Shown piece by piece: positions 24,288-36,800 of a DNA stretch of 64,000 bases; the first letter of the stretch is position 1; each line of letters starts with the position of its first letter. A model generated the notes under the pieces. That model saw only the letters and a program-made list of their open reading frames with translations, made no database searches and was not told where the DNA came from. This DNA is from Embiotoca jacksoni. Lineage: Eukaryota; Chordata; Actinopteri; Embiotocidae. The stretch spans positions 4,460,820 through 4,524,819 of the forward strand of contig JAKOON010000027.1 of NCBI GenBank assembly GCA_022577435.1, written 5' to 3'. The position numbers and the translations under genes are program-made.

Positions 24288-24589
24288 CATCAGGCAGACT
24301 AGAAAACCTGTTAAATTGTCATTTAGCTGTTTTATTTTGGCAGATTTTGCTACTTCGCGCAATGTTAAGCAAAGTGTAAGTTTGTATTTGAGCCCATTGA
24401 CCTACAACTAACAACGAAGCAAATGTAAAAATGTGGAACTATTCCTTTACCAATTTTTATTTTTTTTTTATTTTTTTTTTTTTTTATTTTTTTTTTTAAA
24501 GTTTCCTGCTGGTGGGTTTTTCTCTGGACTGCTTGAAGACGCAAGTTCAAGTTCTGCCTATTGTTCCGTGTTCTGTGGATAAATGGGAC

Positions 24590-24846
24590 TCTGCCTCTTT
24601 AAACCGCGGCGGGAGGTGGTGCTCTCCGGCACACGAGCGGAGGGGGAGGGCCCCTTTGTGCGCCACAAGAAGATGCAAACTAAACGGACATTGGAGCACC
24701 AGCACACGGGGACCGTCCTGCCGTAACTCCCCCGCTAAAGGACACTAAAGTAGACCTGCGGTGACTCAAGTCTTCGTCCGCGTTCACGGAAAGTTCAGTG
24801 GAATAATATCCCGAAACTTCCCCTCCGGGCGGGACCGCATAGAGAG
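24590..24846 (+). promoter_or_regulatory. cdc42ep4: candidate cdc42ep4 promoter / non-coding first exon
   Basis: A GC- and CpG-rich block stands out from an AT-rich background. It contains GAGCGGAGGGGGAGGGCCCC (GC-box-like) and ends AGAG|GTAACA, a usable splice donor at 24846/24847. If spliced to the acceptor at 40375 it would give a 5' UTR exon and a 15.5 kb first intron; mammalian CDC42EP4, as I recall, also has a long intron before its coding exon. There is no long open frame, consistent with UTR. Alternatives are the block at 36661 or an unrelated non-coding RNA. Confidence 0.35.
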
Positions 24847-26810
24847 GTAACATTTCTTCATGTGGTTTACTTTGTTGTTTTGAAGTTGACGGAGCTGTAA
24901 TGTTTGGTTGTATTTCAACGTGTTTCGGTTTGTTCCGCTCGCGACGACTTTTAAGTGATTTTTTTTTTTTTTTTTTTTTTTTTGGGAGGGGTGGGTGGGT
25001 GGGGGGGGGGGTGGGGGCACGTGTGTGTTTCATTTAGGTGCTTTTAAGACGACTCCGCGGGGGTCCGAGAACAGACGTAGGTCGAAGTCGAAAAGTAGAA
25101 ATCTGCATCTCATTTGAATGTCAAATCTGCTCGCGGACAATCATGCGCCTTGGCAGTCTCCTCGAGCTCCCGGCTGTCCCATATGGAGCGACAACAATGA
25201 GCCCTCTGGCGTCATCCGTGTCCTCCGTCGGCCCGGCCGAGATTCAAAAGTAAAAGGCAAACTTATAAACATGATTACAGGGAACGAGGAACATCTTCTT
25301 AGGGCAAAACGTTTTGCTTTAAAGTTCATACTTTGTTACAAAATACTTTGGGAATCCTGGCTTGACTGATGTGGACCTACGTTTTTTTTTTGTTTTTGTT
25401 TACTGAAGAACATTTGCGATTAGAAATAATACTTTAGAAGTGTGTATTCAGCTTGGATCATGGCCGGCAGAGTTTGGCAGAGCTCCTCCAAGTTTTTTTT
25501 TATTTTATTTTTTTTATTTTTTTTTATTTTCTATTGAAGTGTATTACTGAGATTACTGAGTTGATAACATTTTGGCACAGAACTCCCCTTTTTTTTTTCT
25601 CCTTTTTTTTTTTTTTTACAAGAAAGCCTGCTTTGTATTATTTATTATGAAGTTCCATAATTATCTGTTCACACGGCAAGGCCAAAACCACAGTAAGAAG
25701 ACGAAAGGAGTCTTAGCTGGGGTTAAATAACAATGAAAGCAAAGTGTTTCCCATCAGGGATCCTCGTGAGGATTGTGTGTCCACAAACCTCAACAACATT
25801 TCAAATGGCTAATAACTTGAATATTAACCTTGTACATACCCAATAGTTGAATCTAGGTTGCGGAGTCTGAAATAAATGTCCCAAATAACTATTCTCAGCC
25901 ACGGGCCAGGATATGATTTAATCAGAGCGTGGGGCGGATGGACCAATGAGCATCAGCTCCTTTCGCTGAGGGTTACGTAACATTAATACTCTGCAGTGGG
26001 ATCACGGTAAAGTGCAGTGAGATCTCTGTGAACCCACCCAGAGCTCAACAAACCAAACGGCTACTTTCACCACAAAGTTGTGCGCCTTCCCGCCGCTTCA
26101 GCGAGTTTTTCCTGTTTGTGTTTACCCTTGCCTCTCACGGTCGGCCTGGCTGATAAAACCGGGGTAATTTTCTCCGCCACAGTGCCTGTATACCTGCCCA
26201 GCCTCATTCATCATGCTCTAATCGAGCTCTGTGTAGCGTGCTCGGCTTTAACTGCGCTGACCATAAAGTGTGCGGGTCTGTTTTATAACGTTCGGTTTCA
26301 TTATCCCTCGCTCCTTGTCAGTAATCAACCCTTCATTCTTGTTAAACCGTCAGTCTGGACAATAGCAGGAGAACATTTTGACGAATGGGCTTGGCTTTGG
26401 TGTTGTCTTTCAACAACGGTTGCCCTCTGACCCCCTCCCACACACGCACACAAGCGCACACCGCCGCCACACCACCACAACCCGACAGCAGCCCCTAAGT
26501 TCAGCCAGGATTTGTGGTTTTGCCTGATGAATCATTTACCCTCTCCGTATCGGTAACTTTGTGATAATGAGGCGGTTGGAAAAGCAACGCCAAGGTCGGA
26601 CCCGGCGTGATCACCGCCCTGCCAGTAATGCCACATTTCCCAGCGTCCTCTCTCTTTTCTCAGTCGGTGTTTTTTTTTCCTGTGACAACAGTGCTGCATT
26701 ACTGCGCACACTTTAGACCTTTCAGCTCCTTAGTGTACGGTTTGTCCAGAGCTGCCAGGCAGATATCTCTCCATCAAGACCCATTGTGTGCACTGCAGAG
26801 TCAGGGGAGA

Positions 26811-26828
26811 GGAGGAGGAGGAGGAGGA

Positions 26829-26852
<24 letters not shown>
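26811..26852. repeat. (GAG)n-(GT)n compound microsatellite
   Basis: About six GAG units are followed by about 12 GT units. Confidence 0.95.
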
Positions 26853-26859
<7 letters not shown>

Positions 26860-28994
26860 CGTCTTCGTCTGCGTCATCTCTGACTGTGCTTTTTTTTTTT
26901 TTTTTTTTTTTGCCGTAGAGGCTCGGAGTTTGTCCTGGAGGACAGCGGTGCTGCGTTGTGAGGAAGCTGGCTATTTTCCCGACTCTGACTGCGCTGAGGT
27001 CATTACAGTTTTATATTGGAAGGAGGGTGGGCGGGGGTGGGCGGTGGGGGGTTGGGGACGGGCTCACGTGCCCTCATGAAAAAAAAAAGTGACTTCGGGC
27101 AGTTTCTCATGCAGTTAGTAAAAAAAAAAGGGAGGGCAACTAATTTCCTCGTTGGTGTTTTATTTGCGTCTGGACTCCATATATCGCGGCGGTTTAATGT
27201 ACGGGGAGAAACATCTCTCTTTTGTTTATGTGAGGGAAGAAATGTAAATTGACTAAGTGGAGTCAGATGTGATAACTCGGAGTACGTTGCGCGTTTTCGT
27301 TGCTTCCCATGCTTCGGGAAATGCCTACGGAAATTGTTTGCCCATCCACCTTTTATCCCAATCTCTGCAGGAGACCAACAGTTAACGATGGGAGAACGTC
27401 TTGACATTTGGTCCTCTGGGCATGTTGCAATAACAAAACAAATGGTTTTATATAGATTTGTTAAAATAATGGTTTATAAAAAGTTGATAATGTTGTCTTA
27501 GTTGGTGCAGAGAGAAGATCAAAATGTTATTTTTGGATTCCAATTTGAAAGAAAACACAAACTCTGAAAAACTGTGTAAGCCTCCTGATTTCTGTGAATA
27601 ATTAATCACCACAAGTGATGGATGTGGAAATTGTTAAGCTGTTCAGACTGTAGAACACTGAGTCTTGTGTTGAGCTCCCCGAGGAGAGTTGTTTTGTCTC
27701 CGACAATTACAGGATTCACCCCGCCTGCAAAGGAAGCTGTGAGTTCTTTGGACTTGAAAGAGAAATCATGCTGAGGATGTTTGGGTTCATCTTTGAGCAG
27801 ACGACATCGAAGCAAAATCCAACATTACGTCAATGTCCTCAGGCTTTTTGAAAAATAAATGAAACTTGGAACTTCAAACAGGAAAATCACATTAACTAGA
27901 AGGGCATTAATCAGTATCTGTAAAAACAGAAAGTCTCTGTGTGAAAAAGCCATCAATTAATCCTGAGGTCCCCAACCTCAGTGACTTGTGGTCTGTAAAA
28001 ACAAATATTTATCCTGGGAACCTCTCGCGTGTTGTCGAATATGTTTGGTCAATGACCACGCCGGCCAAAGAGTGATATACTTTTTGCTTTGTATTATTTG
28101 AGAAGGTTTTAGAGCTGAAATTCTAAGAAGAAGAAGAAAAAAAAAAAAAGAAATCAAAAGATTTGTGGAAAACTGAAAACAACAAAACATAATTTGGCGT
28201 TTTACTGTACTGTTGATCATCTTTCTGTTTTCCCTAGAAAGTTTTCTTGGGTATTAAATATAAATTTGGTTGAGTAAAGAGGTCAACACTGTCAGTTGTC
28301 TTTTGAGCCCAAGCCCCCATGGAAATCCATCAGCACTAAGGTTACTTTGAGAGAAACATGAGCTAATTCTGGCACACTGAGACCAGAGGCCTTTTACCGT
28401 CCCATTTCACACTAATATATCATGGCTGCTCCCAGAAACGGGGGCTACTTTCTCTCTTCGAAACAGTCCGCATGCACCCGACACTCAATCGCTCAGATCC
28501 GTCCCCGTTTCGGTTGCTGTCGCCGTAACATGACCGGCGTGACTAAAAATAACCAGTTCAACCGGAATTGTTTTTCCGCGCGTGGCGATGCTGCTAAACA
28601 CTTTACATCAACAATTAAACAACAATTTAAATGCGATGACTCATAAAGTGATACTTTACGATAACATAGTGATCAGTTATATCCTGCGTGTTTGTTGCCC
28701 AACGCTGTCACTCTTGAAACACCCTGCTGTTGTTTATGTTCCAAACTATTTTGTTTAGGGCTGTAAAACCGGTTTGGGTAATTATCAAGGCAGAGGTAAA
28801 AAAAAAAAAAAAACAGCTCCGGGGAGGCTCGGTGAGTTGATCCCACGTTGTAAAAGTTTTGAGAACATCGTCTGTGGTTTCAGTTCAGTACAAGAACACC
28901 GCAGGACAACAGCATCTATCATCGGGCGACACACCTGTCCAACTCGCATCTTCTGAAATCCTCTCTTGCCTCATCACATGGCAACACAGCGATG

Positions 28995-29050
28995 ACACAT
29001 GCTCCAAAATATGCTTGTGTGACCACACAAGCGTATTTTGGAGCATGTGT
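28995..29050. repeat. 56-base near-perfect palindrome
   Basis: Arms 28995-29021 and 29024-29050 are 27 bases each, reverse-complementary with one mismatch, around a two-base centre. The arm begins ACACATGCTCCAAAATATGC. No tRNA, terminator or transposon terminus is recognised around it. Confidence 0.95.
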
Positions 29051-30219
29051 TCCAAACTTTGCCTCCCAAAGCTCTCCAAAGAAAAACCTATTGATCCCAG
29101 CAACTGCAGGGGTTTCCTGTTCAATCAAAATTCTTTAGAAAGCTGCAACTTACACTGATAAAAAGTGTTCTTATCCGAGTCGTCCTTCACGGAGACCCAG
29201 TCTTGTGAAATTGTATCATTGCGTAACAGTCATATGAGAGTATAACTCAGGTTGACAAATATTAGAATTACCCTTTTGTTTAAAAAAAAACAAAAAAAAA
29301 CATCTATCTTAGAAAACCTGAATTCTTTCTCTAACGACCAAATTTCTCATGTCCCCTTGTAATACTACTCATTAGAAAACTTCTCGTTGCGAATGCATTA
29401 AATTCCAGCAGTTGAAACACACGTAACAGATTACTCAGCTGCAATGTGGAAAAACACCAGCCTACTTTTCTTGGCTGCGTATTAAAATCCAGCATCTAAG
29501 TGCAGTCTGTCCAGCATCAGCTGTCAGCTGGAGCAACACCAACGAATGCAGGCCTCAGTGGAATACACAGTCAATCATTAACCATGTATGATTGCAGTCA
29601 GTCCCTCCTCCTCCTCCTCCTCCTCCCCCACCCTTGCACTGACACAATATTGCTTTTAATATCAGGATTTGGTTGTGCAATATATGTTGACTCAACAGCG
29701 TCTGTGTCACACTATCGAAAACAGACGTAACTGATGGTGTGCAGCTGGCAGCTCTGGTCCGGGCTTTGGCCTTTTTTTTACAGTCCAGTGAGCCCTCATT
29801 GTTTCCTGCCTCTATGCAGACACAGAAACAGGTGGTTTCTCCCTCAAGCGCACTGAACAGACAAAGAAGGGCTGTTGATGTAACTGTGGTCACCTCTGTG
29901 CCCGCGAGATTCCAAGTTCATGCCAGGAAACCAGTTCAGGAGATGGGAACAGTCACATGAACCTTTTGTGGGGTCTTATCGCGGTTGCGTGATGATCCTG
30001 TGAGAGAACTGCCGGTTTCCTTTTTTTAGTAAAAGACGCGCGCATCTTCCTGCCCGAGCCTCGAGAGGACATTTTCAGGTCAGCGATCGTGTGCTTTGAA
30101 TGGACTGTGGAGAAGTTACAATACTTTAATAGATAAGGATCGAAAGCCTTTGTCCTTGTATCAAATGGATCACAATAAATAGGGGAAGTCTATTATGTGG
30201 GTCACCTTTAAGCCCCGGG

Positions 30220-30246
30220 GTGTGTGTGTGTGTGTGTGTGTGTGTG
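30220..30246. repeat. (GT)n microsatellite
   Basis: About 13 TG units follow AGCCCCGGGG. Confidence 0.95.
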
Positions 30247-30586
30247 AGAATCTCTTTTCCTTTACACGTACATGCAGGTGCTTTGGGTGTGCCAGTAGGG
30301 TTTGGTTAGCGCCTTCCTCTAAACTGTTTTTTTGTTCTTTCTCATCCATTGTATTTTATGTGACATTGCTGGCTGCTACATATAGCCAGCCATTGATGGA
30401 CTTTGGATTTATTGTTCACACACATCATCGCAACTAATTGCCACAACCTTTACCCGAATCTCAGCTATAACCTAATTCTAACGTTAACCCGAAAGCCAAG
30501 TCTTCAAAATGACCTTTAGAGTTGTGAAGACCGGCCGGAACAGAAATGGTGCTCAACCAGATTTGTCCACGTAATGATAGAAAGAC

Positions 30587-30587
<1 letters not shown>

Positions 30588-30646
<59 letters not shown>
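30588..30646. repeat. (CA)n microsatellite
   Basis: About 29 CA units. Confidence 0.97.
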
Positions 30647-30649
<3 letters not shown>

Positions 30650-30916
30650 AACACAACACAACTGAAGATTAAAACTTCATGCCCTCACTTTCCACGAAAT
30701 CAAAGTCGCTGTTTGATTGCCAAATGAAAGTAGTGTGCCCTGTCTTTATGAAAACCAAATCAAAGAAAGATGAATCACGGTGAGATGACAGTGGTGACAC
30801 ATCAAAGTCTTTCCTGACATAATCAGGTGGTGATTCATAAAAGCTCTCAGGATATTTCCTCATCTGGCCAACAGATCTTTTCAGAAAGGTTTTAGAGACG
30901 TTTTTGACTTTATAAT

Positions 30917-31224
30917 ATTAAAGGAGCACCCTGTGTAAGATTTAATGACATCTAGTGGTGGGGTTGCCGTCGGGTACCAACTGAAAAGCACCTTCCTCCC
31001 CCTCCAAGTCTGGTTTGTCCCTTCTGGGCTACGGTAGAAACACGGCGCCCTCCACGGAAGAGGACCTGCTCCCTCTGTGGTTATGAATGGGTCAATCTAA
31101 AGTCACGAAAACAGAACAATTCTTAATTTCAGCTCTTTATACACTAATAAAAACACAATTATGACTATTATATTCTATTTCTGCCGATGGAGCCGACTAA
31201 ATCCTAAACACTAGCTCTTTCAGA
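30917..31224. mobile_element. MITE-like element of percomorph type
   Basis: The left end ATTAAAGGAGCACCCTGTGT plus AAGATTTA and the right end (reverse complement ATCTGAAAGAGCTAGTGTTT plus AGGATTTA) are imperfect terminal inverted repeats. The interior motifs GACATCTAGTGGTGGGGTTG, TTCTGGGCTAC.GTAGAAACA and ATTATATTCTATTTCTGCCG fit my memory of a very common fish non-autonomous element. It has no coding capacity. Confidence 0.75.
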
Positions 31225-31860
31225 TATGTTCCCAAAACTCAAAGCTTACGCCCGACACGCAGCACGGCGCCGAAAGATTTATAATTTATAATGAAATGAG
31301 CAGGAAATGAACCGGTGCTCGAATTGAATCGGTTGTCGGTTGACAGGACATCGTCCGTCCGGTGAACTGACTCGTGCGTTAAGCACCGGTCTTTCAGCTC
31401 CGTGACGTAAACTTAACCGCAGCGCTCCGACTCGGCCCGCGACGACGCTGTTACACGCACACCGATGAACTCTGTAATGGAGTTGTGTGCTCAGTTGGAC
31501 ATTCCTGTAGAGTCACTCTCGAGAGGACTTAAACACATGTTCACTCACAGCGAGGATGTCCTCCCCACACACGTCTTTCCAGCTCGTCGGCTGTCCTCCT
31601 TTTTAATCCGGTCCGAGCGACCGTGTTTTTGCGCGTTCTCTTTTTGTCAGCGAGGGTTTTGCTGGCTGCCGTCGGCGTCATTAAAGCTGCCACCGTGGGG
31701 GTTTATGAACTCATCTTGTTCGTCGGGGGGGCTGTCTGCCTGAGGCCTTTATAGCCGGGTTGTGTGTTTGCCTTGAGCAGAGAGGCTGCTGATAAAAAAC
31801 AAAAAGGGCTAGGAGCCGTTGAGAAGTTGACACTGAAAAGCCTCCTGCTGATTCTCTCTC

Positions 31861-31861
<1 letters not shown>

Positions 31862-31903
<42 letters not shown>

Positions 31904-31911
31904 AAAAAAAA
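31862..31911. repeat. C32-A18 homopolymer junction
   Basis: Thirty-two consecutive C are followed directly by eighteen A. Length may be affected by sequencing or assembly error. Confidence 0.9.
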
Positions 31912-32316
31912 GTTTGTCCTGTTTGTCACACTGGCACCGGGTTATCTTTCTGCTGATTTGGCATATTTTGTTTCCCCGAGGTCTCATTGTGAACAACTTG
32001 TTCGTGCTTCTGTCCCTCTCTTTCTTTGGAAGAATTGCAGCCAATATGGCCCCTCAACTATTTGAACTTACTAACTATAATGCGAGCCAAATGTGACTTT
32101 GGCGTTCTCAGAGCATCATGTATTCCCCCTCTGTCTGTTATACAACAACCCTCAGTAGAAATTCTGCTTTGTTTTATCGTCCAGCAGCTATTGGACGGTT
32201 AATTCAACCAATTGGCTCAGATCCTGACCTCTGGTACCGGACGTGATTGCAGTCTATTTGTCAGAAACTGATGGGGAGGATTTTGGTGGTTAATTAGACA
32301 TGCATGGAGAGAGAGA

Positions 32317-32318
<2 letters not shown>

Positions 32319-32359
<41 letters not shown>
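32319..32359. repeat. (CA)n microsatellite
   Basis: About 20 CA units, flanked by short GA and CT runs. Confidence 0.97.
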
Positions 32360-32362
<3 letters not shown>

Positions 32363-32561
32363 CTCTCACACTCAGAGTATTGTACAATCCCTTCACTGTA
32401 AGCGTAATGAGGGTTTGGGTACATTTCATGCGGGACACGGTGAAAGAACGTCTGTCACTGTGCTGGCATGATTGACTGAATCCTGCGCGGTGACACCCTC
32501 CCCCTCCCCCCACCCCCCCTTCCCTGAGGAGGTGTTTCTCTTCAGTGCCTCCATCTGTGCC

Positions 32562-32562
<1 letters not shown>

Positions 32563-32592
<30 letters not shown>
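32563..32592. repeat. poly-C tract, 30 bases
   Basis: An uninterrupted C run 670 bases from the C32 tract at 31862. Its complement could form G-quadruplexes. Confidence 0.92.
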
Positions 32593-32593
<1 letters not shown>

Positions 32594-33335
32594 AGGTAAT
32601 ATTGCTCCGCGTGGGAAAGGTTGCGCCCCCCCCCCTCTCATTTTCACTTTGCAATAATATTCATACACCGAGAGGAGGGGCATTTTGTCCCCAAAACAAA
32701 CTCTCAGGAGGCTGGTTTTTATAATCAAGGAACATATTCATTAACTATCTGTTTGGTCTTTTTTTTTTCCCCTGCCGAGATTCCTCTCTTCCCTCTCTGG
32801 CCGGAGACCAGCATGGCAGCCCACCCAGCATTTGCCGCTTTGTCCAACAAGGCAGGAGTTACCGCTTTCTAAAAGGCCAGCTTGACTGGAAACACAGAGG
32901 AAGCTTGTCCCATGCGTCTGGATATCAGGATTTGGAAAGATTAAAAAAAACACACAAAAAAAACAATATCGCTCAACATCGTCACGTGGGGGTTGTGTTT
33001 CAGGGTGTGCTGGGGTTTATAACAGGAGTGTGTGTGCAACACACCAAAAGGAATAGAAGATGGATTTTTAGAGCCGGAGAGAGAGCTGGGTGTTGGGAGC
33101 TGTGGGAGGCCGGGTAGCTTGTGTTTTTTTTTTTTTTTTTTTTTTTTTTGGATGGACGGAGGTGTGGCATTCGCCGTCCCGCTGTCCTGTCCCACCGTGC
33201 GGCGGGCCGGCCCAGGCATGCCGGTTTTATTTGCGCACGTTGAAAACGCTGCTCTTAATCCGCCTGCGGTTTTGTTTTTGCCTGGGTGGCAATGGGGCCC
33301 TGGAGGCTTGAACACTACACTACACAAAACACACA

Positions 33336-33336
<1 letters not shown>

Positions 33337-33389
<53 letters not shown>
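33337..33389. repeat. (CA)n microsatellite
   Basis: About 26 CA units, with a T-only run of about 23 bases 200 bases upstream (33127-33149). Confidence 0.96.
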
Positions 33390-33392
<3 letters not shown>

Positions 33393-34802
33393 GGCCTGTA
33401 TTACTTGGGCAGCAGTCGTGCTGATGTAGGTGTATTTTTGTGGCTCAGCTCTGAGCTCCCAAAACTTTTTTTTTTTTTTAATTTTTTTTTTTTACATGAA
33501 CCTAATGAGTGTTCACCGTGTTGTCAATCTTCTGCAGATCAAGCACTTCATGTTCCAGAGTGATCAGAACATCTCACCTCTGACTTCTGTCCAAGTCCGG
33601 TCTGTCTCGGGTTTGTTTTTTTGTATCACCACCATCTCTAGACCTAATTACATTGGCCAGTGCTGTAGTTGAATATTTACAAAGGGTTCAGCATAACATT
33701 TTTTTCTTCCCGCCTGGCCCACTTAGTCAGCAGGTCAGCGTTTCACTGGCTCCTTTTTTTTTTTTTTAACAATGATTTTGGTGATTTATTATACGGAATA
33801 TGTGAACAGCGAGCTTCCTTTTATATTCGGCTGTTTATCATACGAGAACAGAATTTATGATCGTAATATTTCAGCGAGTACGCATAATCTGAAAACTAAA
33901 TTCTTGTGTCAAGAACTGCTTAGAGATGGAGTGTTTCCCGCAGGTTGAAAATGTACTTGCGGCGGTGGGTGGTGCAGCATGTGGTCAATGTTCACGCAGA
34001 GACTGATGCAATTTCAAGGGGGGAGAGTGTAACCCGTGTCACATTCTGCTGCTACAATGCGCAGATGTCCCCTAAACGCCTCACGCGCAGGGCACAGAGA
34101 AGCATCAAGCCAAGCATGATGTGCGGAAAATATCAGCGCTTCTGTTTTCCGCCCCGGCGTGTTGTTGCTTCCACCAAAGCAGAAAGTCTCTCTTTCAGTC
34201 ACGTAGCCCGAAAACGATGACATCATCTAAAACACGCTCACACGACAGGCAGCCTCTGATTTGGCCGTCACTGGCCCAAATGAGCCGGCGGCTGAACAAT
34301 CCACTTGCCCCGCGTGAAGTTTTACTGGCCCCCGGGCCATCGGTTATGTCCACCCCTGTTTTGAGCGGTTACCCTTTTTTAATTAGTTTGTGTAACTGTA
34401 AATTATTTTTTTTGGGGGATATATTATTGAGGGCAAACCGATGCTGCAGAAACTTCATGGGACTTCATGAGGCTTTAGGGTGCAGGAGTTATTTTGAGAG
34501 GTCACGTGAGGACAAGCCTGAACATTTTGCATGAAGCGGACCCCGAGGAGATTTCATTTTTTTTTTTTAATCAAACGAGGTTTTGTTTATGCTCGACCAA
34601 TACCGTTGGACACACATTTAAGGCCAAACAAGCAGCCATTGTCCAATTCAAAGCCCTATTAAGAATTTATAAATAAATCTTAACTCAAGACCCAGTTATT
34701 ACCTTTGCCAGGAGCTTTCAACCGTAAAAGTCTTTGGGAGCGTTTCCCTCTCTTGAACGCTGGACCGTAGAGAGCTGCCGTTTCATGCATGTTGCAGACG
34801 AC

Positions 34803-34827
34803 GGGGGGGGGGGGGGGGGGGGGGGGG
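34803..34827. repeat. poly-G tract, 25 bases
   Basis: An uninterrupted G run at the edge of a CpG-rich patch. Confidence 0.93.
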
Positions 34828-36660
34828 TTAAGTGAGAGGGTTCACCTGAGCAGAGTGTGCAAGGAGGCAGGACGCGACGCAAGAAGTTCGCTGTGGAAAT
34901 TGCGGTGTTGTTTCCAAGTAACACAGTCTTCCGTTGTCTCCCGTTTACTGCGGGATCGTTCTTTTGTGAAAGCAGAAGCGCCGCCCGGGTGAAACGCGTC
35001 CTCGGCGCGTTGAGGACGTCGTCTTCTGTTTCTTCACCGTTCGCGGCCTCCTTCCTGTTCACGATATTTCTGCCACTTGTCATACGGGGTTTCGCCTTCG
35101 AGCTGCGTGGCTGAGACATGAAAGTGAGACAGGAAGAACCGGTTACTTCTGCAGCAGCAAGCGATGAAGCACGACGAGGGAGCAGAGGGTATTGTCGACT
35201 GTCCGCATTTTGCCAATGACAGGCCAACACGCCATTGTGTGTAAACGCCTCAAAAAGGCCTCGTGTCACCGTCTCATTATAAAATATCAGTCACTGGTTT
35301 TCGACCTCCCTCTGAGTCACCTCCGAGGTGTTTCCGGGTGTGTTCAGGTGAAGCACGGCTCGGTCAGCGTGCTCTGCGCTGACTCGCTCTTAATCTATTA
35401 TCTATGTGGCGCGTTGAGGAAAGTAAGCAGATTCGGTCGGAGGAAACGTCGAGGCGCATGGGCAAAAAAAAAAAAAAAAGCGCCGTGAACTCCGACGGAG
35501 GTTCTTGCTAATGAGCTCGCATCAAGGCCACGAGCTCCGTGTGGGGAGCGATCCGTGCATTGTTGATGAGGTCTCCTCTAATTCCTATAGGTTTATCACA
35601 TTTCTAGCGTATTTGATGATATTAGAAGCGAGAGAAACGCAAACAATGTTCAGGATTTGATTTTTTTTTTTTGGGGGGGGGGGATCTTTATGACCGTTTA
35701 TCACCGTGTTCTGTTTGAAAGTGTTTGACGACGCTGCCGACGAACAGACTCGTGCTGTCGTTTCCGTGCCTCCTGACCCTCCTGGGCCTCCCTCCTCACC
35801 CGCACCGTGGGAATCAGATGTTGGAGCTGGAGGTCAGAGCCCCGGCGAAGCGGAGAGCAAATGAAATTTTGACGGATCTTCTTTGTCAGAGTTGAGAACT
35901 TTCCATTGTTATGCGGCCCCCATTGATTAATTGATCAGCGCCGTCATAGACGGCGTTGGCTAACTTGTGTATTTTTTTTTTAATTTGCATATCAATGTTT
36001 GCTGACAATAGGATTGAACAATGGGGGAGAGATTCTGTGTGGTTCAAGGTTAAACAAAGCAGAGGGTTTTCTCACTGCTCAGACGGCACCGTCTCTGTTG
36101 AACATTATACGCTTGGAACAGAGACACGGGGGGATTTAAAGCAGGACCGGGCAATAGTTTTATTTGAAGAAACTTACTTTTATAGCACGAAAAGCAACAA
36201 AAGTGACCACTTCAATTTCTCCTTGCCTAAATGAAATTCAATGAAATATGCCATCAAAAAGTTACGGTGGAAAACCAAGGTGAGAGTTGCAGGCCTGGCA
36301 AAGCTGGTGTACTATTTACAGACTTCATGTGACACGATTATTTTTGTGATTATTAACAGAATTTAAAATTGGGGTAAATGTGTTGGAACTATATTACGCT
36401 GCTTTGGAGAGAGCAGATACACAAGCTCACCATGGTCTTATTTAGAAAATGTGGAAGTAAATTGTTCTTATTACATCCTGTGGATATAAAGTGCTAATAG
36501 ACAATAGTTGGCTTCCTGTAACTGTTGTGTAATTACCCTTTACCTGACTCCTTGTAACTTCTGCGCGGAGGCTTCCACCTTGTGAATAACTTATTGACTC
36601 TCGCTGTCTGACTCTTTAAAAAATTCAGAAGCAGCCGGAGATAAAAACAGAAACTCCTTC

Positions 36661-36800
36661 AGCCGGCGCGCGCCCATTGGTTCAACTCTCGACGGCAGCC
36701 GCGCTGCGATTGGACGGGCAGCCGGAGGAGAGAAAGTGTCACGGGACGGCCGAGGACTTCAGGGCGCCCGTGATCCCGGGGATTACGAGCGAGAGCCTGA
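36661..36800. promoter_or_regulatory. CpG-rich promoter-like patch with two inverted CCAAT boxes
   Basis: ATTGG (inverted CCAAT) occurs at 36676-36680 and 36709-36713, start-to-start spacing 33 bases, about three helical turns, the arrangement typical of paired NF-Y sites. It is embedded in CpG-dense sequence (GCCGGCGCGCGCCC, GACGGCAGCCGCGCTGC). It could be an alternative cdc42ep4 promoter or act on the opposite strand. No clear TATA box or donor is visible. Confidence 0.35.

Noticed and set aside
34718..35269. 183-codon minus-strand frame
   Set aside because: It spans the G25 homopolymer (giving poly-Pro) and CpG-rich DNA where stop codons are scarce. No domain, no splice context.
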